Shown here: in pieces, positions 18,819-27,752 of the stretch
Layout: every line of letters begins with the position of its first letter
Position numbering within the stretch: the first letter of the stretch is position 1
Source: Beijerinckiaceae bacterium
GTDB taxonomy: Bacteria; Pseudomonadota; Alphaproteobacteria; Rhizobiales; Beijerinckiaceae
NCBI GenBank assembly: GCA_947475995.1
Contig: CANJNI010000036.1
Coordinates: 1 to 44,204, forward strand
Length of the DNA stretch: 44,204 nt
Direction: 5' to 3'
Position numbers and translations under genes: made by a program
Notes under the pieces: model-generated
Seen by the model: the letters and a program-made list of their open reading frames with translations, nothing else
Database searches by the model: none
Told to the model about the DNA's origin: nothing

Positions 18819-20618
18819 TTACTTCCGACCGAACAGCCGCTCCACATCCGCCAGCTTCAGCTCAACATAAGTCGGTCGTCCGTGGTTGCACTGGCCGGAG
18901 CCGGGCGTCGCTTCCATTTCGCGCAGCAGGGCGTTCATTTCCTCGGGCGTCAGGCGACGACCGGCCCGCACGGAATGGTGGCAGGCCATCGTGGCCAGCA
19001 CATGATCGAGCTTTCGCTCTACCGGCGTGGTTGCTCCGTCCTCCGCAAGCGTATCTGCCACATCGCGAACAAGGCGCGGCAGATCGCCGTCCTTCAGCAG
19101 GGCCGGGGCTTCCGTCACCGCGACTGCGCCGGGGCCGAAACCTTCCACTTTCAGGCCGAGCGAATCCAGAAGGGCCGCATTGTCCGACAGCCGCTCCACA
19201 TCGGCGCTGTCGAGTTCCACCACCTGCGGGATGAGCAGCATCTGGCGGGCGATCCCGGATGCTTCGCGGTCGCGCTTCATGCGCTCGTAAACAAGCCGCT
19301 CATGGGCGGCGTGCTGATCGACGATGACGAGCCCGTCGCGCGTCTGCGCCAGAATGTAAGTGTCGTGGATCTGCGCGCGGGCAGCGCCCAGCGGCGCATC
19401 GAGATGGACCGCAGCAGGCGCTTGCTGATGCGCCCGCGCATCAGCGGACGGGTCGGTCTGATGCACGAAGGATGATTGCTGGCTTTCCGCGAAGCCCGGC
19501 GATGCAGGGCTTTGCCGCCAATCCCAGTTGGCGGGCGGCGGGGCTTGATAGGCGGAGCCGCCGAAATTGCGCCGCGCCAGCGTTTCGAGCGTGCGGGTTC
19601 CGCCGGTGGTCGATGCACGGTGGAGCGCGCCCGCCAGCGTCTGCTTGAGCGCGCCCACGATCAGCCCCCGCACAAGTCCGGGATCGCGAAAACGCACTTC
19701 GGCCTTGGCCGGATGCACGTTCACATCGACGAAATGAGGATCGCAGTTGAGGAAGAGGGCCAGAGCCGGATGCCGGTCGCCCGGCATGTAATCCATGTAC
19801 GCGCCCCGCACCGCGCCGCTCAGTAGCTTGTCCCGCACCGGCCGCCCGTTCACGAACAGATATTGCGACAGGGAATTGGCGCGGTGAAAAGTCGGCAGGC
19901 CCGCGAAGCCCGAGAGTCGGACACCTTCGCGTTCGGCGTCCACCGGCACGGCGTTCTGGCGGAATTCGCCGCCCATCACCTGCGAGATGCGGGTCAGCAG
20001 CCCGTCCGGTCCGGGCGGGCAGGCGGCGTAGTCGAAGCCGGTCAGGTTGTCGCCCTGCAGCCCGAACCGCACGTGCGGATTTGCCATTGCGAGCCGCCGG
20101 ATGACGTCCGCCACCGCCTGCGCCTCGGCGCGGTCGGTCTTGAGGAACTTCAGCCGCGCGGGCGTCGCCACGAAGAGATCGCGCACCTCGACCCGCGTTC
20201 CGTGCGGATGCGAGACAGGCGCGACGGCGTGCTTGCGCCCCTGTTCGACCCGGATCGAATGCGCATGGTCCGCCGAGCGGGTGCGGGTGTGGATTTCCAG
20301 ATGCGACACCGACCCGATGGACGGCAGCGCCTCGCCCCGGAACCCGAGGGTCGCGATGGCGGTCAGGTCTCCGTCCGGCAGTTTGGAGGTTGCGTGGCGC
20401 TCGACCGCCAGTTCGAGATCGTCGGGGCTCATGCCGCCGCCGTCGTCGGTGATCCGGATCAGCTTGCGGCCGCCCGCCTCGATGACGACGTCGATGCGCC
20501 GTGCGCCGGCGTCGAGCGCGTTCTCGACCAGTTCCTTCACGGCGGACGCTGGCCGCTCCACGACCTCGCCGGCCGCGATGCGGTCTACCAGAACAGGATC
20601 GAGGCGACGGACGGACAT
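18819..20618 (-). CDS. mutL: DNA mismatch repair protein MutL
   Basis: MutL links mismatch recognition by MutS to strand removal. The 599-residue protein has the GHKL ATPase start (RRLDPVLVDRIAAGEVVERP), the ATP lid GFRGEAL and the GTRVEVRDLF motif. The C-terminal domain contains DQHAAHERLVYE (about residue 433), the metal-binding endonuclease motif, and the paired end motif CNHGRPTYVEL. The protein is therefore predicted to nick DNA itself, as expected where MutH is absent. A proline- and alanine-rich linker (about 340-400) joins the domains. The operon context is unclear; the gene is divergent from the M15 lipoprotein. Confidence 0.97.
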   Translation of the reverse strand: MSVRRLDPVLVDRIAAGEVVERPASAVKELVENALDAGARRIDVVIEAGGRKLIRITDDGGGMSPDDLELAVERHATSKLPDGDLTAIATLGFRGEALPSIGSVSHLEIHTRTRSADHAHSIRVEQGRKHAVAPVSHPHGTRVEVRDLFVATPARLKFLKTDRAEAQAVADVIRRLAMANPHVRFGLQGDNLTGFDYAACPPGPDGLLTRISQVMGGEFRQNAVPVDAEREGVRLSGFAGLPTFHRANSLSQYLFVNGRPVRDKLLSGAVRGAYMDYMPGDRHPALALFLNCDPHFVDVNVHPAKAEVRFRDPGLVRGLIVGALKQTLAGALHRASTTGGTRTLETLARRNFGGSAYQAPPPANWDWRQSPASPGFAESQQSSFVHQTDPSADARAHQQAPAAVHLDAPLGAARAQIHDTYILAQTRDGLVIVDQHAAHERLVYERMKRDREASGIARQMLLIPQVVELDSADVERLSDNAALLDSLGLKVEGFGPGAVAVTEAPALLKDGDLPRLVRDVADTLAEDGATTPVERKLDHVLATMACHHSVRAGRRLTPEEMNALLREMEATPGSGQCNHGRPTYVELKLADVERLFGRK

Positions 20619-20703
20619 TTGAAACCGTTACAGAATTTGGCGAATCGGCGCGGACCGCCTCATCAGGCCGTTAACGATACCTTATCCGCAAGGGTTACCG
20701 GAT

Positions 20704-20732
20704 TTGACCTCGCGAGTCCGCCCGGTTAGGGT
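20704..20732 (+). promoter_or_regulatory. possible promoter of the M15 lipoprotein gene
   Basis: TTGACC (20704-20709) and TAGGGT (20727-20732) are separated by 17 bases, 27 bases before the start codon. The -35 is good and the -10 poor. Confidence 0.35.
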
Positions 20733-20759
20733 TTCGTTAATCCCCGACTGGACGGTTTC

Positions 20760-21494
20760 ATGAGATTTGCCTTTCTGATCGCGCCTGCCTGTCTGGCCCT
20801 TGCGGGCTGCATTTCGGAAGAGACAGCCAGTCTCAATCCGGCTGCGCCGCAGGCGACAGCGTCGATCCCGTCCACATTTGTCGAGCCCGCTGCCGTCCCG
20901 TTCCCGATGGCCCGCCCGGATTTCGGCGACCGCAATCACGCCGTCGCCCGGACCGTCCCGGCCACCCCGGCGCAGACCGCCATAGCGGCCGCCGCCCCCG
21001 ACGAGGCGACACAGGTCGCCCAGACGACCGGCAACCCCGCCCCTGAACCCGAGCGGCCCGCCCCGGCCCTGTCCTTTGCGCCGAACTCCCGGACTCTTCT
21101 CGCCTATCAGGACGTCGAACTCGCCGAAGAGGGTCCGGAAAACCCCGATGCGCCGCTCGATCCGCAGCCCGCACTGGAAGGCCAGCGCTGGCGTCTCGCC
21201 TATTCCTATGTGAAGGCCGATTGCTTCCCGGAAGATCTCAAGCGCGCGATGAACGTCATCGCCGAGCGCTTCAAGTCCGAGGTGATGGTGATTTCCGGCT
21301 ACCGCGGCAACGGCCGCCGCGGCTCGTTGCATCGCTCGTGCCGGGCCGCCGATATTCGGGTTCCGGGCGTCGCCCCTTCGGTGCTGGCCGCCTACGCCAA
21401 GACCGTGCCGGGCATCAACGGCGTCGGCCAGTACCGCCGCACGACGCTGATCCATATCGACGTCCGTGCGACCCGATTCGCCTGGCGGTACTGA
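20760..21494 (+). CDS. lipoprotein with M15/DUF882-like peptidase domain
   Basis: The 244-residue protein starts with a lipoprotein signal (lipobox LAGC, Cys17). A long Ala/Pro/Thr-rich linker (about 20-135) probably spans the periplasm. The C-terminal domain (about 140-244) has a zinc-peptidase layout: SGYRGNGRRGSLHRSCRAAD with His191 and Asp198, and LIHIDVR with His232. This resembles D-Ala-D-Ala carboxypeptidases of the M15 / YcbK (DUF882) group, so peptidoglycan trimming is the likely role. The linker and C-terminal GINGVGQYRRT sequence are typical of rhizobial members. Confidence 0.85.
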   Translation: MRFAFLIAPACLALAGCISEETASLNPAAPQATASIPSTFVEPAAVPFPMARPDFGDRNHAVARTVPATPAQTAIAAAAPDEATQVAQTTGNPAPEPERPAPALSFAPNSRTLLAYQDVELAEEGPENPDAPLDPQPALEGQRWRLAYSYVKADCFPEDLKRAMNVIAERFKSEVMVISGYRGNGRRGSLHRSCRAADIRVPGVAPSVLAAYAKTVPGINGVGQYRRTTLIHIDVRATRFAWRY

Positions 21495-21507
21495 GCTACG
21501 AACAGTC

Positions 21508-21625
21508 GCCCTCTCCTTCGAGACGGCCCTGCGGGCCTCCTCAGGATGAGGGCTCTTTGCATCAAGCCTTAGAGGAGGCCCTCATCCTGAGGAGCTTGCG
21601 CAGCAAGCGTCTCGAAGGAGAGGGC
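21508..21625. repeat. long imperfect inverted repeat (palindromic intergenic element)
   Basis: Outer arms of 18 bases (GCCCTCTCCTTCGAGACG at 21508-21525 and its complement at 21608-21625) pair perfectly. Inner arms of 17 bases at 21537-21553 and 21578-21594 pair perfectly as well. CTCATCCTGAGGAG and CGTCTCGAAGGA are the hallmarks of a dispersed element that I recall from many Hyphomicrobiales chromosomes. It sits between two convergent genes and may also terminate both transcripts. Confidence 0.85.
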
Positions 21626-21640
21626 TCTCCAGCCTGACTC

Positions 21641-22984
21641 TTAAGCCACCGCCCGAATGGCCTTGCCGACCTTGTCGGCGATCTCTCCGATCTGATCCTC
21701 GCTGACGATCAGCGGCGGCGCGGCCACCAGCGTGTCGCCCGCCACGCGCAGCATCAGTCCTTCGCGATGGAAGGCGTGGTCCATGCCGTCGAAACCGCGC
21801 TTGCCGACCGCGTCGGGTTTCGACGCCAGATCGAATGCCGCCACAAGGCCGATGGTGCGAATGTCGAGCACGTTCGGCAGGCCCTTGAGCGCATGCATCG
21901 CATCGGCCCACTTGGCCTCCAGCGCGCGCGCCCGCCCGAACAGGTCTTCCTTGGCATAAAGATCGAGCGTCGCCAGAGCGGCCGCACAAGCCAGCGGATG
22001 CGCCGAATAGGTGTAGCCGTGGAAAAGCTCCACAGCGTGATCGGGGCCCTTCATGAAAGCGTCATGGATGCCCTTGCGAACCACGACGCCGCCCATCGGG
22101 ACCGTGCCCGACGTGATGCCCTTGGCGAAGCAGATCATGTCCGGCACGACGCCGTAACGCTCTGCAGCGAAAGCGTAGCCGAGCCGCCCGAAGCCGGTGA
22201 TGACCTCGTCGAAAATCAGCAGGATGCCGTACTTGTCGCAGATCTGACGCAGCCGCTTCAGATAGCCTTTCGGCGGCGGAAGCGCGCCGGTCGAGCCCGC
22301 CATCGGCTCGACGATCACCGCCGCAATGGTGGAAGCGTCGTGGAGGCCGACGATGTTTTCCAGATCGTCCGCCAGATGCGCGCCCCATTCGGGTTCCCCC
22401 TTGGAAAACGCCTGCATCTCGCGATTGTAGGTCGTCGGCAGATGATCGACGCCGGCCAGCAGCGAACCGAAGAACTTCCGGTTGCCCACCATGCCGCCGA
22501 CCGAAATGCCCCCGAAACCGACGCCGTGGTAGCCGCGCGAGCGTCCGATGAGGCGCGTACGCGCTCCGTTGCCCTGCGTGTAATGATAGGCAAGCGCAAT
22601 CTTCAGTGCCGTATCAACAGATTCAGAGCCCGAATTCGCGAAGAAGACATGGTCCAGATCGCCCGGCGCAAGCTCGGCGATGCGCGTGGCAAGCTGGAAG
22701 CCCTGCGGGTGGCCGTACTGGAACGAGGGCGCGAAATCGAGTTCGCCCGCCTGTTTCTGGATCGCCGACACGATGGGTTCGCGATTGTGCCCGGCATTGC
22801 AGCACCAGAGGCCCGCTGTGCCGTCGAGAATCTGCTTTCCCTCCGGCGTGTAGTAGAACATGTCCTTGGAACGGGACACCATGCGCGGACTCGCCTTGAA
22901 GGCCCGGTTGGCGGTGAACGGCATCCACCAGGCTTCAAGATCATTCGGGGCGACGGCGCGCGCGGCGGACGTGGACAGGCTCAT
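21641..22984 (-). CDS. aspartate aminotransferase class III, beta-alanine/omega-amino acid:pyruvate transaminase
   Basis: The 447-residue PLP enzyme has the cofactor lysine Lys288 in CFAKGITSG and the ring-stacking Asp in IFDEVITGFGR (Asp259). The active-site loop ANSGSESVDTALKIA is present. The opening LEAWWMPFTANRAFK and CCNAGHNREP are characteristic of beta-alanine/omega-amino acid--pyruvate transaminases, which move an amino group from a primary amine to pyruvate. The start ATG 22984 has GGAG eight bases upstream; ATG 22990 is an alternative. Substrate range is not determined. Confidence 0.9.
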   Translation of the reverse strand: MSLSTSAARAVAPNDLEAWWMPFTANRAFKASPRMVSRSKDMFYYTPEGKQILDGTAGLWCCNAGHNREPIVSAIQKQAGELDFAPSFQYGHPQGFQLATRIAELAPGDLDHVFFANSGSESVDTALKIALAYHYTQGNGARTRLIGRSRGYHGVGFGGISVGGMVGNRKFFGSLLAGVDHLPTTYNREMQAFSKGEPEWGAHLADDLENIVGLHDASTIAAVIVEPMAGSTGALPPPKGYLKRLRQICDKYGILLIFDEVITGFGRLGYAFAAERYGVVPDMICFAKGITSGTVPMGGVVVRKGIHDAFMKGPDHAVELFHGYTYSAHPLACAAALATLDLYAKEDLFGRARALEAKWADAMHALKGLPNVLDIRTIGLVAAFDLASKPDAVGKRGFDGMDHAFHREGLMLRVAGDTLVAAPPLIVSEDQIGEIADKVGKAIRAVA

Positions 22985-23130
22985 GAGCATCTCCGGAAAC
23001 TGCGATGGCCCGGACACTAGCACGCGGTCCGCTGATTGGAACCCTCGGGGATGCGGCTGCGACGCAATTGAGCAGGCGCAATGCGGCGGCGCGGCCCGCC
23101 TGTCACTGAACGGTTGAAGCGGAGAACGAG

Positions 23131-24141
23131 ATGCGGACGTCCGTCGTGGTGACATTTCTGGCGCTCACCGGCGCGGCGGCAGGCGCCTGGTACATGAAAG
23201 TGGGGCGCGGCGTCGAGGTGACGACCGTCTCGCCGACTCGTGGCAGCGCCGCTGAAGTGGTATACGCCACCGGCGTTGTGGAACCGCAGCGCTGGGCCAA
23301 GGTGATTTCCCTGCAGCGCAAGCGCATCGTTGATCTCTGCGATTGCGAGGGCAAGCCCGTAAAGGCCGGCGACGTGCTGGCTAAACTCGACGATTACGAG
23401 GAGCGCGCCGCGCTCGCCGAAATGGAGGCGCGGCGCAATCGCATCGACCTCGACACCCAGCGCATCAAGGGTCTGCTGGAGCGCAATGCAGCGACACAGA
23501 CAGCCTATGACCAGTCCGTCACCCAATTGCAGGAATTCGACGCCCGCATCGCTGCCCAGAAGGACCGCATAGCTGATCTGCAATTGCGCGCCCCCATGGA
23601 TGGCGTGGTCCTGCGCCGCGATGGCGAGATTGGCGAGATCGCCGGAACCGGCGCGAACGACGTGCTGTTCTGGGTCGGCCAGCCGAGGCCCCTGCGGGTT
23701 CTGGCGGACGTCAACGAGGAGGACATTCCGCGTGTCCGGACCGGCCTGAAAGTTCTCCTGCGCAGTGAAGGCTTCAAGGACGCCACGCTCGACGCCACAG
23801 TCGGAGACATCACGCCGAAAGGCGATCCGGCGACGAAGACGTTCCGCGTCTATCTCAATCTGCCGGATGCGACGCCGCTCCGCATCGGCATGAGCGTCGA
23901 GGCGAATATCGTCACGCGCGAAAAAGGCGATGCGCTGCTGGTCCCTGCCGAGGCCGTCATCGACAATGCCGTATTCGTCCTCGACGGCGAAACCCTGCGC
24001 CGCGCGCCGATCCGCACGGGCATCCGGGGCTCGCGGATGATTGAAGTCGTCTCTGGCGTCAGCGAAACCGAACGCATCGTCTCGCCGGCGCGGTCGGATC
24101 TGCGCGACGGGGCGCGCGCGCGCGTTGCGGGCGCGACATGA
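23131..24141 (+). CDS. efflux periplasmic adaptor (HlyD/MacA family)
   Basis: The 336-residue protein has an N-terminal membrane anchor (about 5-22). It contains the lipoyl halves VVEPQRWAKVISL and LRAPMDGVVLRRDGEI, with an alpha-helical hairpin between them (about 90-155). A beta-barrel and a membrane-proximal end follow. It is the periplasmic adaptor of the ABC exporter encoded immediately after it; its stop overlaps the permease start (ATGA). The exported substrate is unknown. The start at 23131 gives a normal length. Confidence 0.93.
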   Translation: MRTSVVVTFLALTGAAAGAWYMKVGRGVEVTTVSPTRGSAAEVVYATGVVEPQRWAKVISLQRKRIVDLCDCEGKPVKAGDVLAKLDDYEERAALAEMEARRNRIDLDTQRIKGLLERNAATQTAYDQSVTQLQEFDARIAAQKDRIADLQLRAPMDGVVLRRDGEIGEIAGTGANDVLFWVGQPRPLRVLADVNEEDIPRVRTGLKVLLRSEGFKDATLDATVGDITPKGDPATKTFRVYLNLPDATPLRIGMSVEANIVTREKGDALLVPAEAVIDNAVFVLDGETLRRAPIRTGIRGSRMIEVVSGVSETERIVSPARSDLRDGARARVAGAT

Positions 24142-25373
24142 GCCTCGTCGCCCTGATCGCCTGGACACACGTGAGTTCGCGCCTGCGGCAGACACTCGTC
24201 GGCGTGCTGGGCGTTGCGACCGGCGTCGGCTTTTCGGTGATGATGGCTGCGCTCATGGAAGGCTCGCAGCGCGATTTCATTACGCAGCTCGTCGACAGCC
24301 TGCCGCACATATCGGTGACGGATGACCGGCGCGCGCCGCCCATGCAGCCCGCCGCCATCGCCTATGAGGCAGCGGAGATTCGCGGCCAAACCTCGCCCGC
24401 TACGAGGCCGGGCATCAAGAATCCTTACGCCATCATGGCCGGTCTTGAAGGTTGGGTGCCGGGCGCGGTAGCGCCTTCAGTTCAGGCCAAAGCGGTGATC
24501 CGCTTTTCCGGCCGCGACACAGCCGCGAGCGTCGTCGGCATCGACGCAAGACGCGAACAGAATGTATCGAAACTCGCTACGCAGATTCGCGGCGGCAATC
24601 TCGATAATCTCTACAAGGCGTCGAACGCCATCGTGCTGGGCGACGGGCTTGCGAAGAAGATGGGCGCGCGTCCGGGCAATTCGGTTACGGTGACAGCCGG
24701 CAACGGTCGGGCCATTTCGGCGACCGTCGTGGCCCTGTTTCACTCGGGCGTCAGCCAGATCGACGACACGCAATCCTACACGCTCATCAAGACCGCGCAG
24801 ATTCTGGCCGGGCAGACCGGGCTGGTGAATGAAATCCGCGTCAAGATACGCGACGCCACCCAATCGCGTGACATCGCAGCTCGCATCGAGGCCGAGACGG
24901 GCTACAAGTCCATGTCATGGCAGGAGGCCCATCAGGACCTTCTGTCCGCTTTCGAGATCCGCAATTTCATCATGTACACCGTGGTCGAGGCGATCCTGCT
25001 CGTCGCCAGTTTCGGCACCTACAACATCATCTCGACCATCACGCACGAAAAGACGCGCGACATCGCCATCATGAAATCGCTCGGGCTGCGCGCCTCCACG
25101 GTGCGTCGGATTTTCGTTCTGGAATCCGTCCTAATCGGTATGGCCGGAATGCTGATCGGCTGGGTGCTCGGCTATCTGCTGAGCATCGGCATGGGGCTCA
25201 TCGAGATCAAGTCGCCCTTCATGGATTCCACCCATCTGCCGATCTATTTTTCGCCGATGCACTATGGGCTGGCAGGCGTGGTGGCGCTGATCGCCTCCGT
25301 CATCGCGGGCTTCTTTCCGGCCCGCAAGGCCGCCAGCGTGCAGCCCGTCGACATCATCCGGGGCGCATCGTGA
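24138..25373 (+). CDS. ABC transporter permease, MacB/FtsX type
   Basis: The 411-residue protein has the four-helix MacB/FtsX layout: one N-terminal helix (about 19-40), a large periplasmic domain (about 45-270), and three C-terminal helices near 275-300, 325-350 and 375-395. The FtsX-like segment EKTRDIAIMKSLGLRAS couples to the ATPase. It overlaps the adaptor upstream and the ATPase downstream. With them it forms a type VII-like exporter acting by mechanotransmission. The substrate is unknown. Confidence 0.93.
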   Translation: MSLVALIAWTHVSSRLRQTLVGVLGVATGVGFSVMMAALMEGSQRDFITQLVDSLPHISVTDDRRAPPMQPAAIAYEAAEIRGQTSPATRPGIKNPYAIMAGLEGWVPGAVAPSVQAKAVIRFSGRDTAASVVGIDARREQNVSKLATQIRGGNLDNLYKASNAIVLGDGLAKKMGARPGNSVTVTAGNGRAISATVVALFHSGVSQIDDTQSYTLIKTAQILAGQTGLVNEIRVKIRDATQSRDIAARIEAETGYKSMSWQEAHQDLLSAFEIRNFIMYTVVEAILLVASFGTYNIISTITHEKTRDIAIMKSLGLRASTVRRIFVLESVLIGMAGMLIGWVLGYLLSIGMGLIEIKSPFMDSTHLPIYFSPMHYGLAGVVALIASVIAGFFPARKAASVQPVDIIRGAS

Positions 25374-26083
25374 GCGACGCGCCTTTGCTCGACGTGCAGA
25401 ACGTCACCCGCGTCATCGGCGATGAAGTGAAAACCACGCTGGTTGCGGGCGTCGATCTTGCAGTCGCGCCGGGCGAGTTCGTGGCCATCACTGGTCCGTC
25501 CGGCTCCGGCAAGTCCTCGCTGCTTTATCTGCTCGGCCTGCTCGACGTGCCGACCACCGGCGAAGTGCATGTGCTGGGTCGCCCGACCAGCAAGCTGGCC
25601 GAAGATGCTCGCGCCGATCTGCGGCTCGCCACGCTCGGCTTCGTGTTCCAGTTCCACTTCCTGCTGCCGGAATTTACCGCGCTGGAAAACGTGCTGCTGC
25701 CCATGCGAGCCGCGCGCAAATTGAGCGAGGCGCAGATGAAGGCGAGGGGGCGCGAACTGCTCGCTTCCCTGGGCCTCGCCGACCATGCCCACAAGACGCC
25801 GGACAAATTGTCCGGCGGCCAGCGCCAGCGCGTCGCGATTGCGCGCGCGCTCGCCAATGATCCGAGCGTCATTCTGGCAGACGAGCCGACCGGAAATCTG
25901 GATACGGCCTCAAGCGATCAGGTGCTTGGCATCCTGCGCGATCTTGTCGCCACAAAAGCGGCCGACGGGCGCGGCCGCGCAGTCGTTGTCGTCACCCACG
26001 ATCTCGACCTCGCGGCGCGCGCCGACCGGCGCGTTCACATCGTGGACGGACGCATCGCGACGGACGTGCGAACGAAAGGCTGA
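25370..26083 (+). CDS. ABC transporter ATP-binding protein, MacB/LolD type
   Basis: The 237-residue ATPase starts at GTG 25370, overlapping the permease stop by four bases. Motifs are complete: Walker A GPSGSGKSS (42-50), the Q-loop in VFQFHFLLPEFTALENV, the signature LSGGQRQR, Walker B VILADEPTGNLD and the H-loop VVVTHD. The sequence belongs to the LolD/MacB/DevA group. A long upstream extension is open but lies inside the permease gene. It ends 6 bases before the convergent HMA gene. Confidence 0.95.
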   Translation: MSDAPLLDVQNVTRVIGDEVKTTLVAGVDLAVAPGEFVAITGPSGSGKSSLLYLLGLLDVPTTGEVHVLGRPTSKLAEDARADLRLATLGFVFQFHFLLPEFTALENVLLPMRAARKLSEAQMKARGRELLASLGLADHAHKTPDKLSGGQRQRVAIARALANDPSVILADEPTGNLDTASSDQVLGILRDLVATKAADGRGRAVVVVTHDLDLAARADRRVHIVDGRIATDVRTKG

Positions 26084-26089
26084 GCCGCG

Positions 26090-26296
26090 TCAGGCCGCGA
26101 CCTTCGCCTCGTAGCCCGCAGCGCTGATCGCCTTGGTGAGCGCATCGGCGGCGGCGCTTGTGTTGGCTTCCACGCGGCCCGACTTGAGATCAATCGCCAC
26201 CTGCGCCTGCGGATCAGCGCGCTTGATGAGCCGCTCCACCGAATTGACGCAGCCCTGACAGGTCATGCCGGTGACGTTGAGAACGACTTTGCTCAT
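26090..26296 (-). CDS. heavy-metal-associated domain protein (CopZ-like chaperone)
   Basis: The 68-residue protein is a single HMA domain with the Cu(I)/heavy metal site MTCQGC (Cys13, Cys16) after KVVLNVTG. It resembles CopZ-type chaperones that deliver Cu(I) to a P-type ATPase. No ATPase gene lies in this window. It lies 35 bases downstream of the RidA-like gene on the same strand and is probably co-transcribed with it. Confidence 0.92.
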   Translation of the reverse strand: MSKVVLNVTGMTCQGCVNSVERLIKRADPQAQVAIDLKSGRVEANTSAAADALTKAISAAGYEAKVAA

Positions 26297-26331
26297 TGGC
26301 TTTCCTTTCGGCGGATCGAATCCGCTTCGGT

Positions 26332-26727
26332 TTACAGATCCGCTTCGCGCACCGCTTCGCCTTCGATCTCTACGAGATAGGAAGGGTCGGCGAGGCCCGC
26401 AACCTCCACATAGGTGCTGGCGGGCGCATGCCTGCCCAGCTTTTCGAGCCGCACCTCGCGCATTGTCGAGACGCCGCCCTTCTGGGTGCAGAACACGTTG
26501 AGCTTGACGATATCGGTCGGCTCCAGTCCGGCCGCCTGCACGATGGCGAGAATATTGTCGATGGCCTGCGCGGCCTGCGCCGCCAGTCCTTCGGGGATGA
26601 TCCCGTCGGCAGAGCGCCCGACCTGCCCGGAAATGATAAGGCGCTTTGCGTGCGGACCCAGCAGCACGCCCTGCGAATAGCGTCCGGCAGTGCCCGGAAC
26701 GGTCGGCGGATTGAGGTAGCGGGGCAT
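26332..26727 (-). CDS. RidA-family protein lacking the canonical arginine
   Basis: The 131-residue protein has the RidA fold: the ISGQVG motif at the start of the core, LNVFCTQKG, and the end segment VEVAGLADPSYLVEIEGEA. In imine-deaminating RidA the motif PARS provides the catalytic arginine; here the same place reads PAST (102-105), with Ser104 instead of Arg. It therefore probably belongs to one of the non-archetypal Rid subfamilies and may not hydrolyse 2-aminoacrylate. It is divergent from the HAD gene by 123 bases. Confidence 0.88.
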   Translation of the reverse strand: MPRYLNPPTVPGTAGRYSQGVLLGPHAKRLIISGQVGRSADGIIPEGLAAQAAQAIDNILAIVQAAGLEPTDIVKLNVFCTQKGGVSTMREVRLEKLGRHAPASTYVEVAGLADPSYLVEIEGEAVREADL

Positions 26728-26850
26728 TGGAATCCTTGTGTGCTGGATGAAACCTAGGCGAGAACTCTGGCCTCCGCATATGATCGTCGTCAACTTGCCG
26801 GCGGGCTTGTTGCTTGACTTGCGGGCAGGGGGGCCTTAGCGGCCTTGCTC

Positions 26851-27747
26851 ATGTCGAACGAACATTTTCTGCCGGGCCTGTCGGTCATCGCCGACCAGTA
26901 TGACGTCATCCTCTGCGACATCTGGGGGGTCGTCCACAACGGCAAGGCCGCTTATACGCGCGCCTGCGATGCGCTCGTGCGTTTCCGCCGCATGGGCGGA
27001 ACGGTGGTGCTGGTGACCAATGCGCCGCGCCCGTTCCCGCCGATCCTGAAACAGCTCGAATTGCTGAAAGTCCCGGCCGAGGCTTTCGACCGCATGGTGA
27101 CGTCAGGCGATGTGACGCTGCGCTTCCTGGCGGAGCGCGGCAATGCGCCGCTTTACCATATCGGCCCGGAGCGCGACCTCGCCTTCTTCGAGATACTCAC
27201 CGACCAGACCGGACTGAACCCACCGCGCGTCGATCTGGAACATGCGGATTATGTGATCTGCACCGGGCTCTTCCACGACGAATACGAGACGCCGGACCAC
27301 TACGCGGCGTCTTTCGACGTGATGCTGCGCCGCAAGCTGGATTTCATTTCCGCCAATCCGGACCTGATCGTCCATGTGGGCGACAAGGAGATGTATTGCG
27401 CCGGCGCTCTGGCGCATCGCTACGAGCAGATGGGCGGTCGGGTGATTCAGGCCGGCAAGCCCTTCGGGCCGATCTATGAGCGTGCGCTGGCGATTGCGAC
27501 AGAAGTCCGCGGCAAGCCTTTCGACAAGAAGCGTGTGCTGGCCATCGGGGACGCGCTGCGCACCGACATCAGGGGCGCTGCCGATCAGGGGCTGGACGCG
27601 CTGTTCGTCACGCAGGGCATTCACCGGGCGGAACTGCACCCGTCCGACACGAGGGAGCTGGGGCCGTTCGCGGCGGCTGCCTACCAAAAAGCAATCACGG
27701 CGGCGGGACTGAACCCACGCGCCGTGATGCAGGAATTAAGCTGGTAG
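26851..27747 (+). CDS. HAD-superfamily IIA phosphatase (TIGR01459-like)
   Basis: The 298-residue protein shows HAD motif I as DIWGVVHNG, where the first Asp is the nucleophile and the second usual Asp is replaced by Trp-flanked WGV, a trait of this subgroup. Motif II is VLVTNAPRP, and motifs III/IV appear as QAGKPFGPIYERAL and VLAIGDALRTDIRGA. It belongs to the NagD-like subclass IIA and probably dephosphorylates a small sugar or nucleotide metabolite. ATG 26851 is preferred; a TTG two codons earlier is possible. Its stop is 5 bases from the convergent response regulator. Confidence 0.92.
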   Translation: MSNEHFLPGLSVIADQYDVILCDIWGVVHNGKAAYTRACDALVRFRRMGGTVVLVTNAPRPFPPILKQLELLKVPAEAFDRMVTSGDVTLRFLAERGNAPLYHIGPERDLAFFEILTDQTGLNPPRVDLEHADYVICTGLFHDEYETPDHYAASFDVMLRRKLDFISANPDLIVHVGDKEMYCAGALAHRYEQMGGRVIQAGKPFGPIYERALAIATEVRGKPFDKKRVLAIGDALRTDIRGAADQGLDALFVTQGIHRAELHPSDTRELGPFAAAAYQKAITAAGLNPRAVMQELSW

Positions 27748-27752
27748 GCTGG

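Noticed and set aside
24917-25369. N-terminal extension of the ABC ATPase frame
   Set aside because: It lies within the permease gene and adds Arg/His-rich residues not found in ATPases of this family.
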